Below, piece after piece: positions 1 through 8,464 of a stretch of 64,000 nucleotides of DNA (its first letter is position 1; the number at the start of each line of letters is the position of its first letter). This stretch comes from Pseudomonas fluorescens (GTDB taxonomy: Bacteria; Pseudomonadota; Gammaproteobacteria; Pseudomonadales; Pseudomonadaceae): NCBI RefSeq assembly GCF_902497995.1, contig NZ_CABVII010000026.1, positions 1-64,000 on the forward strand, written 5' to 3'. The position numbers were made by a program, and so were the translations under genes. Under the pieces are notes generated by a model, which was given only the letters and a program-made list of their open reading frames with translations, was not told where the DNA came from and made no database searches.

Positions 1-125
1 TCGCGGAGTAACTTGTGATGCTGATAATCTTGTTGACTATCAGTCTGACTCCACAAGCACCCACACGAATTGCTTGATTCAGTTGTTAAAGAGCGGTTGG
101 TTAAGATCTTTCGTCTCAACCGAGG
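1..125 (-). promoter_or_regulatory. 16S rRNA 5' leader with boxA antiterminator
   Basis: Read on the minus strand, this stretch matches the familiar Pseudomonas leader that precedes 16S rRNA. The complement of 83-94 gives GCTCTTTAACAA, a boxA-type antitermination signal for NusB/NusE loading. The mature 16S gene is not in the window; it should begin a short distance left of position 1. The location next to tyrS agrees with PAO1, where tyrS neighbours an rRNA operon. The leader identity rests on recall of the sequence, not on alignment. Confidence 0.8.
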
Positions 126-130
126 CGTGC

Positions 131-158
131 ATTCTACGCTTTCCTCTGCTGCTGTCAA
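131..158 (-). promoter_or_regulatory. rRNA operon promoter, proximal
   Basis: On the minus strand there is TTGACA (complement of 153-158), a 16-base spacer and TAGAAT (complement of 131-136), just upstream of the boxA leader. It is a good sigma70 promoter with the 16-base spacer usual for rrn promoters. Confidence 0.75.
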
Positions 159-240
159 GCGGTTATTTTCAGAAGTTTTCAAAGTTTCCTTTGTAACTTC
201 AACCACTTGGCGCTTCCGATCTCTCGTCAGCGGGAGGCGA

Positions 241-268
241 ATTCTACAGCATTAGTCGCTGCTGTCAA
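241..268 (-). promoter_or_regulatory. rRNA operon promoter, middle
   Basis: On the minus strand there is TTGACA (complement of 263-268), a 16-base spacer and TAGAAT (complement of 241-246). The hexamers and spacing are identical to those of the proximal promoter 110 bases downstream, so the two look like a duplicated promoter unit. Confidence 0.75.
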
Positions 269-443
269 CACCTCTTTTACCCCGCTTTCGACCGAGAAGA
301 TCGAACCGTTAAAAGAGCCAAACAACACCGCTCTTTCAACTCCTTCTGGGCTTCGATGAACTGAAGCAACTCGCCGCCGAAAACTTCGTAACTCTTTGTT
401 TACCAAGGAGTTTTCCGTTTCGACTGCGCCGGAAGTGGGGCGA

Positions 444-471
444 ATTATAGGCTTCCAGAATCTGCCGTCAA
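444..471 (-). promoter_or_regulatory. rRNA operon promoter, distal
   Basis: On the minus strand there is TTGACG (complement of 466-471), a 16-base spacer and a perfect TATAAT (complement of 444-449), followed by a GC-rich stretch. It lies just downstream of the tyrS stop. No gene occupies 1-485; the open frames there are not credible. Confidence 0.7.
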
Positions 472-485
472 GCCCTAATGCCGCA

Positions 486-1685
486 TTATTCGGATTTAAG
501 CGTAATACGCGCAAATGCCTTCTTTCCGGCCTGGCAAACATGCGTCGCACCCAGTGCATATATAAAGGTGCGATCGACCACCTCACCATCTATACGCACA
601 CCACCAGAACCTAGCAGATCACGCGCCACGGCAGAGTTCTTCACCAGGCCTGCCTTATTAAGGACGGCAGCGATCGGCATATCTTCGGTCGCCGTCAATT
701 CGATCTCCGGCAGATCATCCGGCAGCTCGCCTTCCTTCATACGGTTGCCCGCCCCACGATGAGCATTGGCCGCAGCCTCCTCGCCATGGAAACGCGCAAC
801 AATTTCTTCAGCCAGCTTGATCTTGATGTCTCGCGGATTGGCACCCGCCTCGACATCCGCGCGCAATGCGTTGATCTCATCCATGGAGCGGAAGCTGAGC
901 AATTCGAAGTAACGCCACATCAGCACATCAGGGATGGAGACCAGCTTGCTGTACATGACGCCCGGCGCTTCCTGAATACCGACGTAGTTGCCCAAGGACT
1001 TGGACATCTTCTTCACGCCATCCAGACCTTCGAGCAACGGCATGGTCAGAATGCACTGAGGCTCCTGGCCATAACCACGCTGCAGCTCACGCCCCATCAG
1101 CAAGTTGAACTTCTGGTCGGTCCCGCCAAGCTCGACGTCCGCGCGCAATGCGACAGAGTCGTACCCCTGAACCAGCGGATAGAGGAACTCATGAATGGCA
1201 ATCGGTTGATTGGTGGTATAGCGCTTGTCGAAGTCGTCGCGCTCGAGCATGCGCGCAACGGTGTACTGCGAAGTCAGGCGAATGAAGTCAGCCGGCGACA
1301 TCTGATCCATCCAGGTGGAGTTGAACGCCACCTCGGTCTTGGCCGGATCAAGGATCTTGAACACCTGCGTCTTGTAGGTCTCGGCATTTTCGAGAACCTG
1401 CTCGCGGGTGAGCGGAGGACGCGTCGCGCTCTTGCCGCTCGGATCACCGATCATCCCGGTGAAGTCACCAATAAGGAAGATCACCTGGTGACCCAGGTCC
1501 TGGAACTGACGCAGCTTATTAATAAGCACGGTATGGCCCAGGTGCAAATCCGGCGCGGTCGGATCGAAGCCCGCCTTAATACGCAGCGGCTGGCCACGCT
1601 TGAGCTTTTCGACCAGCTCGGCCTCGACCAACAGTTCTTCCGCACCACGTTTGATCAGCGCTAGCTGCTCTTCAACCGACTTCAT
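486..1685 (-). CDS. tyrS: Tyrosyl-tRNA synthetase
   Basis: TyrS charges tRNA-Tyr with tyrosine in the cytoplasm. The 399-residue product has the class I signatures: HLGHT at about residues 48-52 (HIGH motif) and KMSKS near 225-230. A C-terminal S4-like RNA-binding domain covers about the last 65 residues (GGVRIDGEVVDRT). Length and motifs fit the shorter-signature TyrRS type common in Pseudomonas. The frame stays open 21 codons upstream, but the ATG at 1685 opens the conserved MKSVEEQLALIKRG sequence, so I chose it. It is divergent from the mepM-like gene and ends right at the rRNA promoters, so tyrS and the rRNA operon are co-directional. Confidence 0.95.
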   Translation of the reverse strand: MKSVEEQLALIKRGAEELLVEAELVEKLKRGQPLRIKAGFDPTAPDLHLGHTVLINKLRQFQDLGHQVIFLIGDFTGMIGDPSGKSATRPPLTREQVLENAETYKTQVFKILDPAKTEVAFNSTWMDQMSPADFIRLTSQYTVARMLERDDFDKRYTTNQPIAIHEFLYPLVQGYDSVALRADVELGGTDQKFNLLMGRELQRGYGQEPQCILTMPLLEGLDGVKKMSKSLGNYVGIQEAPGVMYSKLVSIPDVLMWRYFELLSFRSMDEINALRADVEAGANPRDIKIKLAEEIVARFHGEEAAANAHRGAGNRMKEGELPDDLPEIELTATEDMPIAAVLNKAGLVKNSAVARDLLGSGGVRIDGEVVDRTFIYALGATHVCQAGKKAFARITLKSE

Positions 1686-1898
1686 AACAGACCCGCAAGG
1701 CTCGAATTCAAAGGGGACCAACCATACAAGATCGCGCGTCAAATACAAAGTTTTGCCCGGCGCACGGACGCCAATCCACCGACAGAGCGTCCGCGGACTT
1801 GCTTCAGAGATGATTTGGTTATATTTTATACAGTTATTTCATCTTCATCATGTCATTCATCTTTTCCAATTCATCTTTTTCAAAGTCAACCCTTACCT

Positions 1899-3350
1899 AT
1901 GACCAAAAAACCGTCTAAAGCGCCGCCGCTTTACCCGAAGACCCACCTGCTCGCTGCGAGTGGCATCGCCGCGCTCCTGAGCCTGGCGCTTCTGGTATTC
2001 CCTTCCAGCGATGTTGAAGCCAAAAGAACGACCCTGAGTCTTGAACTGGAAAGCCCTGCCGAACAACTGACACAAGACCAAGACGCTGCCGAAGCCGTCC
2101 AGGCCACAAACGAGCCGCAAGCGTCTCCTTTCGCGCAGATCGAAAACAGCGCCGAAGATACCGCGCAAACCGCTCAGGCTGCGTCGGAACCTGCACCCGC
2201 GCCTGCACCAGCACCAGCACCTGCGCCAGTCATCGAAGAAAAGAAGGCTCCCAGCCACAGGGAAGTAGTCGTCGCCAAGGGCGACACGCTCTCCACTCTG
2301 TTTGAGAAAGTCGGCCTCCCTGCCACTTCGGTGCATGAAGTGCTGGCCAGTGGCAAACAAGCCAAGCTGTTCGGCCAACTCAAGCGCGGCCAGAAGCTCG
2401 AGTTCGAACTCAACCCGCAAGGCCAACTGGTAAACCTGCACAGCAAGGTCAGCGATCTTGAAACCATCAGCCTGACCAGGAATGACAAGGGTTATGCCTT
2501 CAACCGCATTACCGCCAAACCGACCGTACGCTCTGCCTACGTTCACGGCGTGATCAACAGTTCGCTATCGCAGTCTGCCGCTCGCGCCGGTCTGTCCCAT
2601 AGAATGACCATGGACATGGCCAGTGTGTTTGGCTATGACGTCGACTTTGCCCAGGACATTCGCCCGGGTGACCAGTTCGACGTGATCTACGAGCAGAAAG
2701 TCGTCAATGGAAAAGCAGTCGGCACTGGCCCGATCCTTTCCGCGCGCTTCATCAACCGCGGCAAGACCTACACCGCCGTGCGTTACACCAACAAACAAGG
2801 CAACAGCAGCTACTACACCGCTGATGGCAACAGCATGCGCAAGGCGTTCATCCGCACCCCGGTGGATTTCGCCCGCATCAGCTCGAAATTCTCCATGGGC
2901 CGCAAGCACCCGATCCTGAACAAGATCCGCGCGCATAAAGGTGTCGACTACGCCGCGCCACGTGGCACGCCGATCAAGGCTGCCGGCGACGGCAAGGTAC
3001 TGTTGGCCGGTCGCCGCGGCGGCTACGGCAATACCGTGATCATCCAGCACGGCAATACCTACCGCACGCTTTACGGCCACATGCAAGGTTTCGCCAAGGG
3101 CGTCAAGACTGGCGGCAGCGTCAAGCAGGGCCAGGTGATTGGTTATATCGGTACCACGGGGCTTTCCACCGGCCCGCACCTGCACTATGAGTTCCAGGTC
3201 AATGGCGTGCACGTTGACCCGCTGGGCCAGAAGGTGGCGATGGCCGATCCGATCTCCAAGGCCGAACGCGCGCGCTTCCTCGCGCAGAGCCAGCCATTGA
3301 TGGCGCGCATGGATCAAGAGAAAGCCACCCTGCTGGCTTCGAAGCGCTAA
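1899..3350 (+). CDS. MepM-like M23 murein DD-endopeptidase
   Basis: This is a 483-residue envelope protein predicted to cleave peptidoglycan crosslinks. An N-terminal hydrophobic segment (about residues 15-36) acts as signal or anchor. A proline-alanine linker follows near residues 97-110, then an OapA/LysM-like region (HREVVVAKGDTLSTLF), then a C-terminal M23 peptidase domain. Zinc-site motifs are visible: HKGVDYA near residue 345 and HLHYEF near 427. The ATG at 1899 is preferred because the 28 codons upstream are AT-rich, Ser-rich and outside the family pattern. It sits 3 bases before anmK, so peptidoglycan cleavage and anhydro-MurNAc recycling are probably co-transcribed. The family call is firm; the exact bond cleaved is inferred from E. 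coli MepM. Confidence 0.88.
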   Translation: MTKKPSKAPPLYPKTHLLAASGIAALLSLALLVFPSSDVEAKRTTLSLELESPAEQLTQDQDAAEAVQATNEPQASPFAQIENSAEDTAQTAQAASEPAPAPAPAPAPAPVIEEKKAPSHREVVVAKGDTLSTLFEKVGLPATSVHEVLASGKQAKLFGQLKRGQKLEFELNPQGQLVNLHSKVSDLETISLTRNDKGYAFNRITAKPTVRSAYVHGVINSSLSQSAARAGLSHRMTMDMASVFGYDVDFAQDIRPGDQFDVIYEQKVVNGKAVGTGPILSARFINRGKTYTAVRYTNKQGNSSYYTADGNSMRKAFIRTPVDFARISSKFSMGRKHPILNKIRAHKGVDYAAPRGTPIKAAGDGKVLLAGRRGGYGNTVIIQHGNTYRTLYGHMQGFAKGVKTGGSVKQGQVIGYIGTTGLSTGPHLHYEFQVNGVHVDPLGQKVAMADPISKAERARFLAQSQPLMARMDQEKATLLASKR

Positions 3351-3353
3351 GTC

Positions 3354-4445
3354 ATGACGCTCTATATAGGTGTGATGTCCGGGACCAGCCTTGATGGACT
3401 GGACGTTGCGCTGATCGAGCAAACCTCGACGATCAGGCTGATCGCCACGCATTACATCCCGATGCCTGACTCCCTGCGCACCGAGCTGCTTGGCTTGTGC
3501 GCCAGTGGCCCGGACGAGATCGCCCGCTCCGCCATCGCCCAGCAGAACTGGGTGAAGCTGGCCGCGCAGGGCATTCACGCCCTCCTTGATCAACAACACC
3601 TGAAACCTGCAGACATTCGCGCGATTGGCAGCCACGGCCAGACCATTCGCCATGAACCGTCGCGCGGGTTTACGGTGCAGATCGGCAACCCTGCCCTGCT
3701 GACCGAGCTGACCGGCATCACCGTCGTCAGCGACTTCCGCAGTCGCGACGTCGCGGCTGGCGGGCAAGGCGCCCCCTTGGTTCCGGCCTTTCACGAAGCT
3801 TTGTTTGAAGAACAGGCAGGTAACCGCGCGGTGTTGAACGTCGGCGGCTTCAGCAATCTGAGCCTGATCGAACCTGGCAAACCTGTAGCCGGTTTCGACT
3901 GTGGTCCCGGGAATGTGCTGCTGGATGCCTGGATTCACCAGCAACGCGGCGACCACTTTGATCGTGACGGCCAATGGGCTGCCAGCGGCAAGGTCGAACC
4001 TGTCCTGCTGAAGGCCTTGCTCAGCGATCCGTTTTTTGTGACCCAAGGCCCGAAAAGCACCGGTCGCGAAGTATTCAACCTGCCGTGGCTGACCCGGCAC
4101 TTGTCACAACTGCCCACCTTCGCCGCCGAAGACGTGCAGGCCACACTGCTCGAGCTGACCGCGCTGACTATCGTCGAGTCATTGCAAAGCGCTCAATCGG
4201 ATACCCGGCAATTGCTGGTTTGCGGCGGCGGTGCACACAACGCCACATTGATGGGCCGCCTGGCCAGCCTGCTGCCCAAGGCAAACGTCAGCAGCACCGC
4301 GGCTTGCGGTGTCGATCCGGACTGGGTTGAAGCCATGGCCTTTGCCTGGCTGGCCCACTGCTGCCTGGAAGGCATTGCGGCCAATCGCCCGAGCGTCACC
4401 GGCGCCCGGGGCCTGCGCGTACTGGGCGCCATCTACCCCGCCTGA
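3354..4445 (+). CDS. anmK: Anhydro-N-acetylmuramic acid kinase
   Basis: AnmK opens the 1,6-anhydro ring and phosphorylates it, giving MurNAc-6-phosphate in cytoplasmic peptidoglycan recycling. The 363-residue protein starts with the phosphate-binding motif MSGTSLDGLDVALIE. It also carries FDCGPGNVLLDAW and GGGAHNATLM, typical of this ASKHA-fold kinase. It follows the endopeptidase gene by 3 bases. The later recycling genes amgK and murU lie 27 kb away on the other strand. Length and motifs match the family throughout. Confidence 0.95.
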   Translation: MTLYIGVMSGTSLDGLDVALIEQTSTIRLIATHYIPMPDSLRTELLGLCASGPDEIARSAIAQQNWVKLAAQGIHALLDQQHLKPADIRAIGSHGQTIRHEPSRGFTVQIGNPALLTELTGITVVSDFRSRDVAAGGQGAPLVPAFHEALFEEQAGNRAVLNVGGFSNLSLIEPGKPVAGFDCGPGNVLLDAWIHQQRGDHFDRDGQWAASGKVEPVLLKALLSDPFFVTQGPKSTGREVFNLPWLTRHLSQLPTFAAEDVQATLLELTALTIVESLQSAQSDTRQLLVCGGGAHNATLMGRLASLLPKANVSSTAACGVDPDWVEAMAFAWLAHCCLEGIAANRPSVTGARGLRVLGAIYPA

Positions 4446-4465
4446 CCGATCTGCGGACAGCAAAA

Positions 4466-4493
4466 CGCCGCAGGGCCCTGAAGCCATGCGGCG
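4466..4493 (-). terminator. Terminator of erpA
   Basis: A 7-bp stem (CGCCGCA at 4466-4472 with TGCGGCG at 4487-4493) has a 14-base loop. On the minus strand it is followed by TTTTG, which fits a rho-independent terminator after erpA. On the plus strand no T-run follows, so it is a weaker stop for anmK. Confidence 0.6.
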
Positions 4494-4513
4494 CCTGGTG
4501 ATGCTCTGCGCGA

Positions 4514-4864
4514 TCAGATCGAGAACGAAGAGCCGCAGCCACACGTGGTGGAGGCGTTCGGATTCTTGATGACGAAACGCGAACCTTCCAGACCTTCCTG
4601 ATAATCCACCTCGGCACCTGCCAGGTACTGGAAGCTCATCGGATCGACGACCAGACTCACACCCTCGCGCTCGACGATGGTGTCGTCATCGGCCACTTCC
4701 TCATCGAAGGTGAAACCGTACTGAAAACCTGAACAACCGCCGCCCGTAACGAATACGCGCAGCTTCAAGCGATCATTCCCCTCTTCATCGACCAGGCTCT
4801 TCACCTTGTGCGCGGCACCGTGGGTGAATTGCAAAGCCGTGGGGGTGAAGGATTCGACGCTCAT
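4514..4864 (-). CDS. erpA: Iron-sulfur cluster insertion protein ErpA
   Basis: ErpA is an A-type carrier that passes Fe-S clusters to apo-proteins in the cytoplasm. The 116-residue sequence has the three invariant cysteines: Cys44 in GGGCSGFQYGF, and Cys108 and Cys110 in TCGCGSSF at the C terminus. The length is typical. It converges with anmK and shares the intergenic hairpin at 4466-4493. Its position between anmK and argC matches PAO1. Confidence 0.95.
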   Translation of the reverse strand: MSVESFTPTALQFTHGAAHKVKSLVDEEGNDRLKLRVFVTGGGCSGFQYGFTFDEEVADDDTIVEREGVSLVVDPMSFQYLAGAEVDYQEGLEGSRFVIKNPNASTTCGCGSSFSI

Positions 4865-4990
4865 GCTGACTATCTCCCGGCGTTACGCCGCCATAATGCG
4901 TGATGACGTGCATTATCCACTTCTCCCAGAAAATCGGTCAACTATTGTTACGGTATATCAATCGAACCCATCGCCCGTCCGGAATGCGAA

Positions 4991-5015
4991 AAGGCCCGTC
5001 AGACGGGCCTTTTTG
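4991..5015 (-). terminator. Terminator downstream of argC
   Basis: Perfect 10-bp inverted repeat AAGGCCCGTC / GACGGGCCTT with T-runs on both strands. It lies 18 bases past the argC stop and upstream of erpA, so it ends argC transcription on the minus strand. It could also act on plus-strand transcripts. Confidence 0.85.
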
Positions 5016-5032
5016 TCGAGCGCAATGCAGAT

Positions 5033-6067
5033 TTACGGCAGCATGCCGGCGTGGGACAGGCCCAGGCGTTCATCCAGTCCGAACAGAATGTTCAGGTTCT
5101 GCACCGCCTGACCCGACGCGCCTTTGACCAAGTTGTCGATCACCGAAAGCACGACCACCAGATCACCGTCCTGTGGACGATGCACGGCGATCCGGCAAAC
5201 GTTGGCACCGCGCACGCTACGGGTTTCCGGATGACTGCCCGCCGGCATCACATCGACGAACGGCTCGTTGGCGTAACGCTTTTCAAACAGCGCCTGCAAA
5301 TCCACCGAGCGATCCACGACGGTGGCGTAGAGCGTCGAGTGAATGCCACGAATCATTGGCGTCAGGTGCGGGACGAAGGTCAGACCGACGTCCTTGCCCG
5401 CTGCACGCCGCAGACCCTGGCGGATTTCCGGCAAGTGACGGTGTCCCTTGACGGCGTAGGCCTTCATGCTTTCCGAGGTTTCGGAATACAGCGAACCTAC
5501 GGAGGCGCCACGGCCGGCACCGCTGACCCCGGATTTGCAGTCTGCGATCAAGCGAGTGGTATCGGCCAGACCGGCTTCGAGCAACGGCAGGAAACCCAAT
5601 TGCGTGGCCGTCGGGTAGCAACCTGGTACGGCGATCAGGCGAGCCTGTTTGATCTGCTCGCGATTGACCTCCGGCAAGCCATAGACCGCCTCCTCCAGCA
5701 ATTGCGGCGCACCGTGCGGCTGACCGTACCACTTGGCCCATTCATCGGCGTCTTGCAGTCGGAAGTCGGCCGACAGGTCGATGACCTTGGTCCCGGCCGC
5801 CAGCAAGTCGCCGGCCAGCGCATGGGCCACACCGTGAGGCGTGGCGAAGAACACCACGTCGCAGGCGCCCAGGGTCTTGATGTCCGGAACGCTGAACGCC
5901 AGGCCATCGTAATGACCGCGCAGGTTCGGGTACATATCAGCCACGGCCAGACCGGCCTCGGATCGGGAAGTGATCACTGCCACTTCAGCTTGCGGATGCT
6001 GCGCCAACAGACGCAGCAGTTCGACACCGGTGTAACCCGTTCCGCCGACGATACCGACCTTGACCAT
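5033..6067 (-). CDS. argC: N-acetyl-gamma-glutamyl-phosphate reductase
   Basis: ArgC reduces N-acetylglutamyl phosphate to the semialdehyde with NADPH, the third step of arginine synthesis. The 344-residue protein begins with a Rossmann motif (VGIVGGTGYTG, residues 3-13). The catalytic cysteine lies in AVPGCYPTATQLG near residue 150, and a conserved HRHLPEI is further on. The ATG at 6067 is chosen because a purine-rich ribosome binding site (GAGGGCAGG) precedes it; the frame extends 24 unlikely codons further. It is divergent from hemJ and has its own terminator, so it is probably monocistronic. Confidence 0.95.
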   Translation of the reverse strand: MVKVGIVGGTGYTGVELLRLLAQHPQAEVAVITSRSEAGLAVADMYPNLRGHYDGLAFSVPDIKTLGACDVVFFATPHGVAHALAGDLLAAGTKVIDLSADFRLQDADEWAKWYGQPHGAPQLLEEAVYGLPEVNREQIKQARLIAVPGCYPTATQLGFLPLLEAGLADTTRLIADCKSGVSGAGRGASVGSLYSETSESMKAYAVKGHRHLPEIRQGLRRAAGKDVGLTFVPHLTPMIRGIHSTLYATVVDRSVDLQALFEKRYANEPFVDVMPAGSHPETRSVRGANVCRIAVHRPQDGDLVVVLSVIDNLVKGASGQAVQNLNILFGLDERLGLSHAGMLP

Positions 6068-6202
6068 AAACCTGCCCTCAACGAACCCAGTGGAAAGCCG
6101 TCGATAATAGGGCCCGTATCGTCCTGCGACAACCGCCAAGGTGACGTGCGGAGCCTCAAGCCTCTACTATTCGGGCTACCGTGAACCTGGGAATAACTGA
6201 AA

Positions 6203-6631
6203 ATGCTTTATCTGTGGCTCAAAGCGCTTCACATCGTCAGCATGGTCTGCTGGTTTGCCGGCCTGTTCTACCTGCCGCGCCTGTTTGTCTATCACGCCCA
6301 AAGCGAAGACACCGTCAGTAAGGAACGCTTCAGTATCATGGAGCGCAAGCTGTACCGCGGCATCATGGGACCGGCGATGATCGCCACGCTGATTTTCGGC
6401 ATCGCGCTGATCGGCTTGAACCCCGGGATATTCAGTCAGGGTGCCTGGATTCACGCGAAGTTGACCCTGGTGGTGATCCTGATCGGCTACCACCACATGT
6501 GCGGCGCCCAGGTGAAACGTTTTGCCCGTGGCGAAAACACCCGCAGCCATGTCTTCTATCGCTGGTTCAATGAAGTGCCGGTGCTGATATTGCTGGCTAT
6601 CGTAATTCTGGTCGTCGTTCGGCCCTTCTGA
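6203..6631 (+). CDS. hemJ: Protoporphyrinogen IX oxidase HemJ
   Basis: HemJ oxidises protoporphyrinogen IX to protoporphyrin IX in the inner membrane, the penultimate step of heme synthesis in many bacteria lacking HemG/HemY. The 142-residue product is almost entirely hydrophobic with about four membrane segments. It starts MLYLWLKALHIVSMVCWFAG with an early conserved histidine and later has YHHMCGAQVK. Older annotation would call it a CopD-like or UPF0093 protein. A nitronate monooxygenase gene follows after 29 bases in the same direction. Confidence 0.85.
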   Translation: MLYLWLKALHIVSMVCWFAGLFYLPRLFVYHAQSEDTVSKERFSIMERKLYRGIMGPAMIATLIFGIALIGLNPGIFSQGAWIHAKLTLVVILIGYHHMCGAQVKRFARGENTRSHVFYRWFNEVPVLILLAIVILVVVRPF

Positions 6632-6660
6632 TTCAGGCACAACTCACCGGGGTACTTCCA

Positions 6661-7629
6661 ATGTCGCTGCCCGCTTTGCTCGAACAACGTTTGCGCCTGC
6701 CCGTGGTGGCAGCGCCGATGTTCCTGATATCCAACCCGCAACTGGTGCTTGCTTGCTGCCGAAATGGTGTGGTGGGCAGCTTTCCCGCGCTGAATCAACG
6801 CGAGAGCAGTGGCTTCAAGGCCTGGCTGGAAGAAATCGAAGCAGGGCTGGCGACACTGGACAACCCTGCGCCTTATGCGGTGAATCTGATCGTCCACAAC
6901 AGTAACCCGCGCCTGCAAGCGGACCTGGAGATCTGCATCGAGCACAAAGTGCCGATCGTGATTACCAGCCTTGGTGCCGTGAAGGAACTGGTCGATGCCG
7001 TCCACGGCTATGGCGGCCTGGTGTTCCACGACGTGACGACCCGTCGTCATGCCGAGAAAGCGGCCGAGGCCGGTGTAGACGGCTTGATCGCCGTGGCTGC
7101 GGGTGCCGGTGGACACGCCGGCACCTGGAGCCCGTTTTCGCTGATTGCCGAGATCCGCCAGTTCTTCGACAGAACCTTGCTGCTGGCCGGTTGCCTGAAC
7201 CACGGTCACGAGATTCTTGCCGCGCAATTGCTCGGCGCGGACCTGGCCTACTTCGGTACGCGATTCATCGGCACTACCGAAAGTCATGCACCTGACGCCT
7301 ACAAGCAGATGTTGCTGACTTCCAGAGCCGCGGACATCGTCCATACGCCAGCAGTGTCGGGCGTACCGGCGAGCTTCATGCGTCAAAGCCTGGAGGCCGC
7401 CGGTTTCGACATGACGGCATTGCAAGGCAAGGGTGAGGTCAACTTCGGCTCCAAGCTCAAGCCGTTGAGCGATGAAGCCAAAGCCTGGAAAACCGTATGG
7501 TCCGCGGGTCAGGGCGTCGGCGAAATCGATGACCTGCCGAGCGTCGATCAATTGGTTGCACGTCTGGACGATGAATACCGCAAGGCCCTGGAACGTGCGG
7601 CACAGCTGCGTGAGCGCTGGCCGCGCTGA
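6661..7629 (+). CDS. Nitronate monooxygenase (2-nitropropane dioxygenase family)
   Basis: A 322-residue FMN-dependent TIM-barrel enzyme of the NMO family, expected to oxidise alkyl nitronates such as propionate-3-nitronate. Visible family features are the N-terminal PVVAAPMFLISNPQLV, the glycine-rich flavin segment VDGLIAVAAGAGGHAGT (about residues 139-155), and LLGADLAYFGTRFIGTTES near 190-208. It lies between hemJ and the DUF805 gene, with gaps of 29 and 85 bases. The true substrate in this family is often unknown, so I give only the family. Confidence 0.85.
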   Translation: MSLPALLEQRLRLPVVAAPMFLISNPQLVLACCRNGVVGSFPALNQRESSGFKAWLEEIEAGLATLDNPAPYAVNLIVHNSNPRLQADLEICIEHKVPIVITSLGAVKELVDAVHGYGGLVFHDVTTRRHAEKAAEAGVDGLIAVAAGAGGHAGTWSPFSLIAEIRQFFDRTLLLAGCLNHGHEILAAQLLGADLAYFGTRFIGTTESHAPDAYKQMLLTSRAADIVHTPAVSGVPASFMRQSLEAAGFDMTALQGKGEVNFGSKLKPLSDEAKAWKTVWSAGQGVGEIDDLPSVDQLVARLDDEYRKALERAAQLRERWPR

Positions 7630-7714
7630 CAGGACGGCCAGTCGCTCTCGGCTGGCCTTACACTTCGGTCGCGCAACACTCCGTTCAAATTTTTCGCGAC
7701 AAGGATGCCTCGCA

Positions 7715-8464
7715 ATGAGCGAAAACACAGACCCCTACGCACCGCCGCGCGCAGCTGTCGGCGAAGCGCTGCCGAAGTTCGCCTCGCTCAAGGCGTTCAG
7801 TTTCGAAGGCCGTATCGGTCGCTTGCGCTATCTGGCCTGGACGATGGTCCTGATGCTGGTGACGCTTGGCATCGGCGCCATGCTGGGGGTTTTCGGCCTC
7901 GCCCTGATCAGCACGGACTCCAGCGCCGGCCTGATTCTCGGGGGCCTGTTGGCCTTTACTCTCATCGTGGTGCTCGGGTTCGTCAGCATCCAGTTCAGCG
8001 TCCAGCGTCTGCATGATATCGGCTGGTCCGGCTGGCTCTGGCTGCTGACGCTCGTGCCGTTCGTGGGCAGCTTCTTTCCGTTCGTGATAATGATTATGCC
8101 GGGCAACAACACCGCCAATCGATACGGTGCGCCACCACCGCCCAACAGCACAGCGGTCAAAGTCCTGTCTGCGCTATGGCTGGTGATTGTCGCTATCCTG
8201 TTGATCGGCGGGCTGACCGGGGGACTCACTGCGATCCATAGCGAATACGAAAGCGCCGCCGAGAGCCGCTACGAAAGTGACTCGGTCACCACCGAAGAGA
8301 TCGAAGATCAAACCGCTGTGGAAGCAGAGCCTGCGCCAAATTCAGCTGCCGATGCAGCCGAAGAAGCCCGGCCCCCTGTAGACTCTGCGAAAGAATGGAC
8401 AGCGCTTCCCGCCCGTGACACCTGCGTCGCCGGCGCGGAGCTGTTGCGATGGAGAACTGCATGA
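7715..8464 (+). CDS. DUF805 membrane protein
   Basis: A 249-residue inner-membrane protein of unknown function. After a cytoplasmic start (MSENTDPYAPPRAAV) comes the DUF805 signature FSFEGRIGRLRYLAW, then about four membrane segments up to residue 175, including the family's LHDIGWSGWLWLL. The last 70 residues are a charged Glu/Ser/Ala-rich tail that most DUF805 proteins lack. The ATG at 7715 has an AAGGA ribosome binding site; a longer in-frame extension runs antisense-free through the end of the NMO gene and is not credible. The stop overlaps the SDR start in ATGA, so the two are translationally coupled. Confidence 0.8.
   Translation: MSENTDPYAPPRAAVGEALPKFASLKAFSFEGRIGRLRYLAWTMVLMLVTLGIGAMLGVFGLALISTDSSAGLILGGLLAFTLIVVLGFVSIQFSVQRLHDIGWSGWLWLLTLVPFVGSFFPFVIMIMPGNNTANRYGAPPPPNSTAVKVLSALWLVIVAILLIGGLTGGLTAIHSEYESAAESRYESDSVTTEEIEDQTAVEAEPAPNSAADAAEEARPPVDSAKEWTALPARDTCVAGAELLRWRTA

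Noticed and set aside
227..614. Open frames on both strands in the rRNA promoter region
   Set aside because: They overlap three good promoters and leader elements, have no ribosome binding sites and no recognisable protein features.
1686..1898. T-box or other aminoacylation riboswitch before tyrS
   Set aside because: The divergent region is short, with no T-box motif or antiterminator stem, and such elements are not usual in Pseudomonas.
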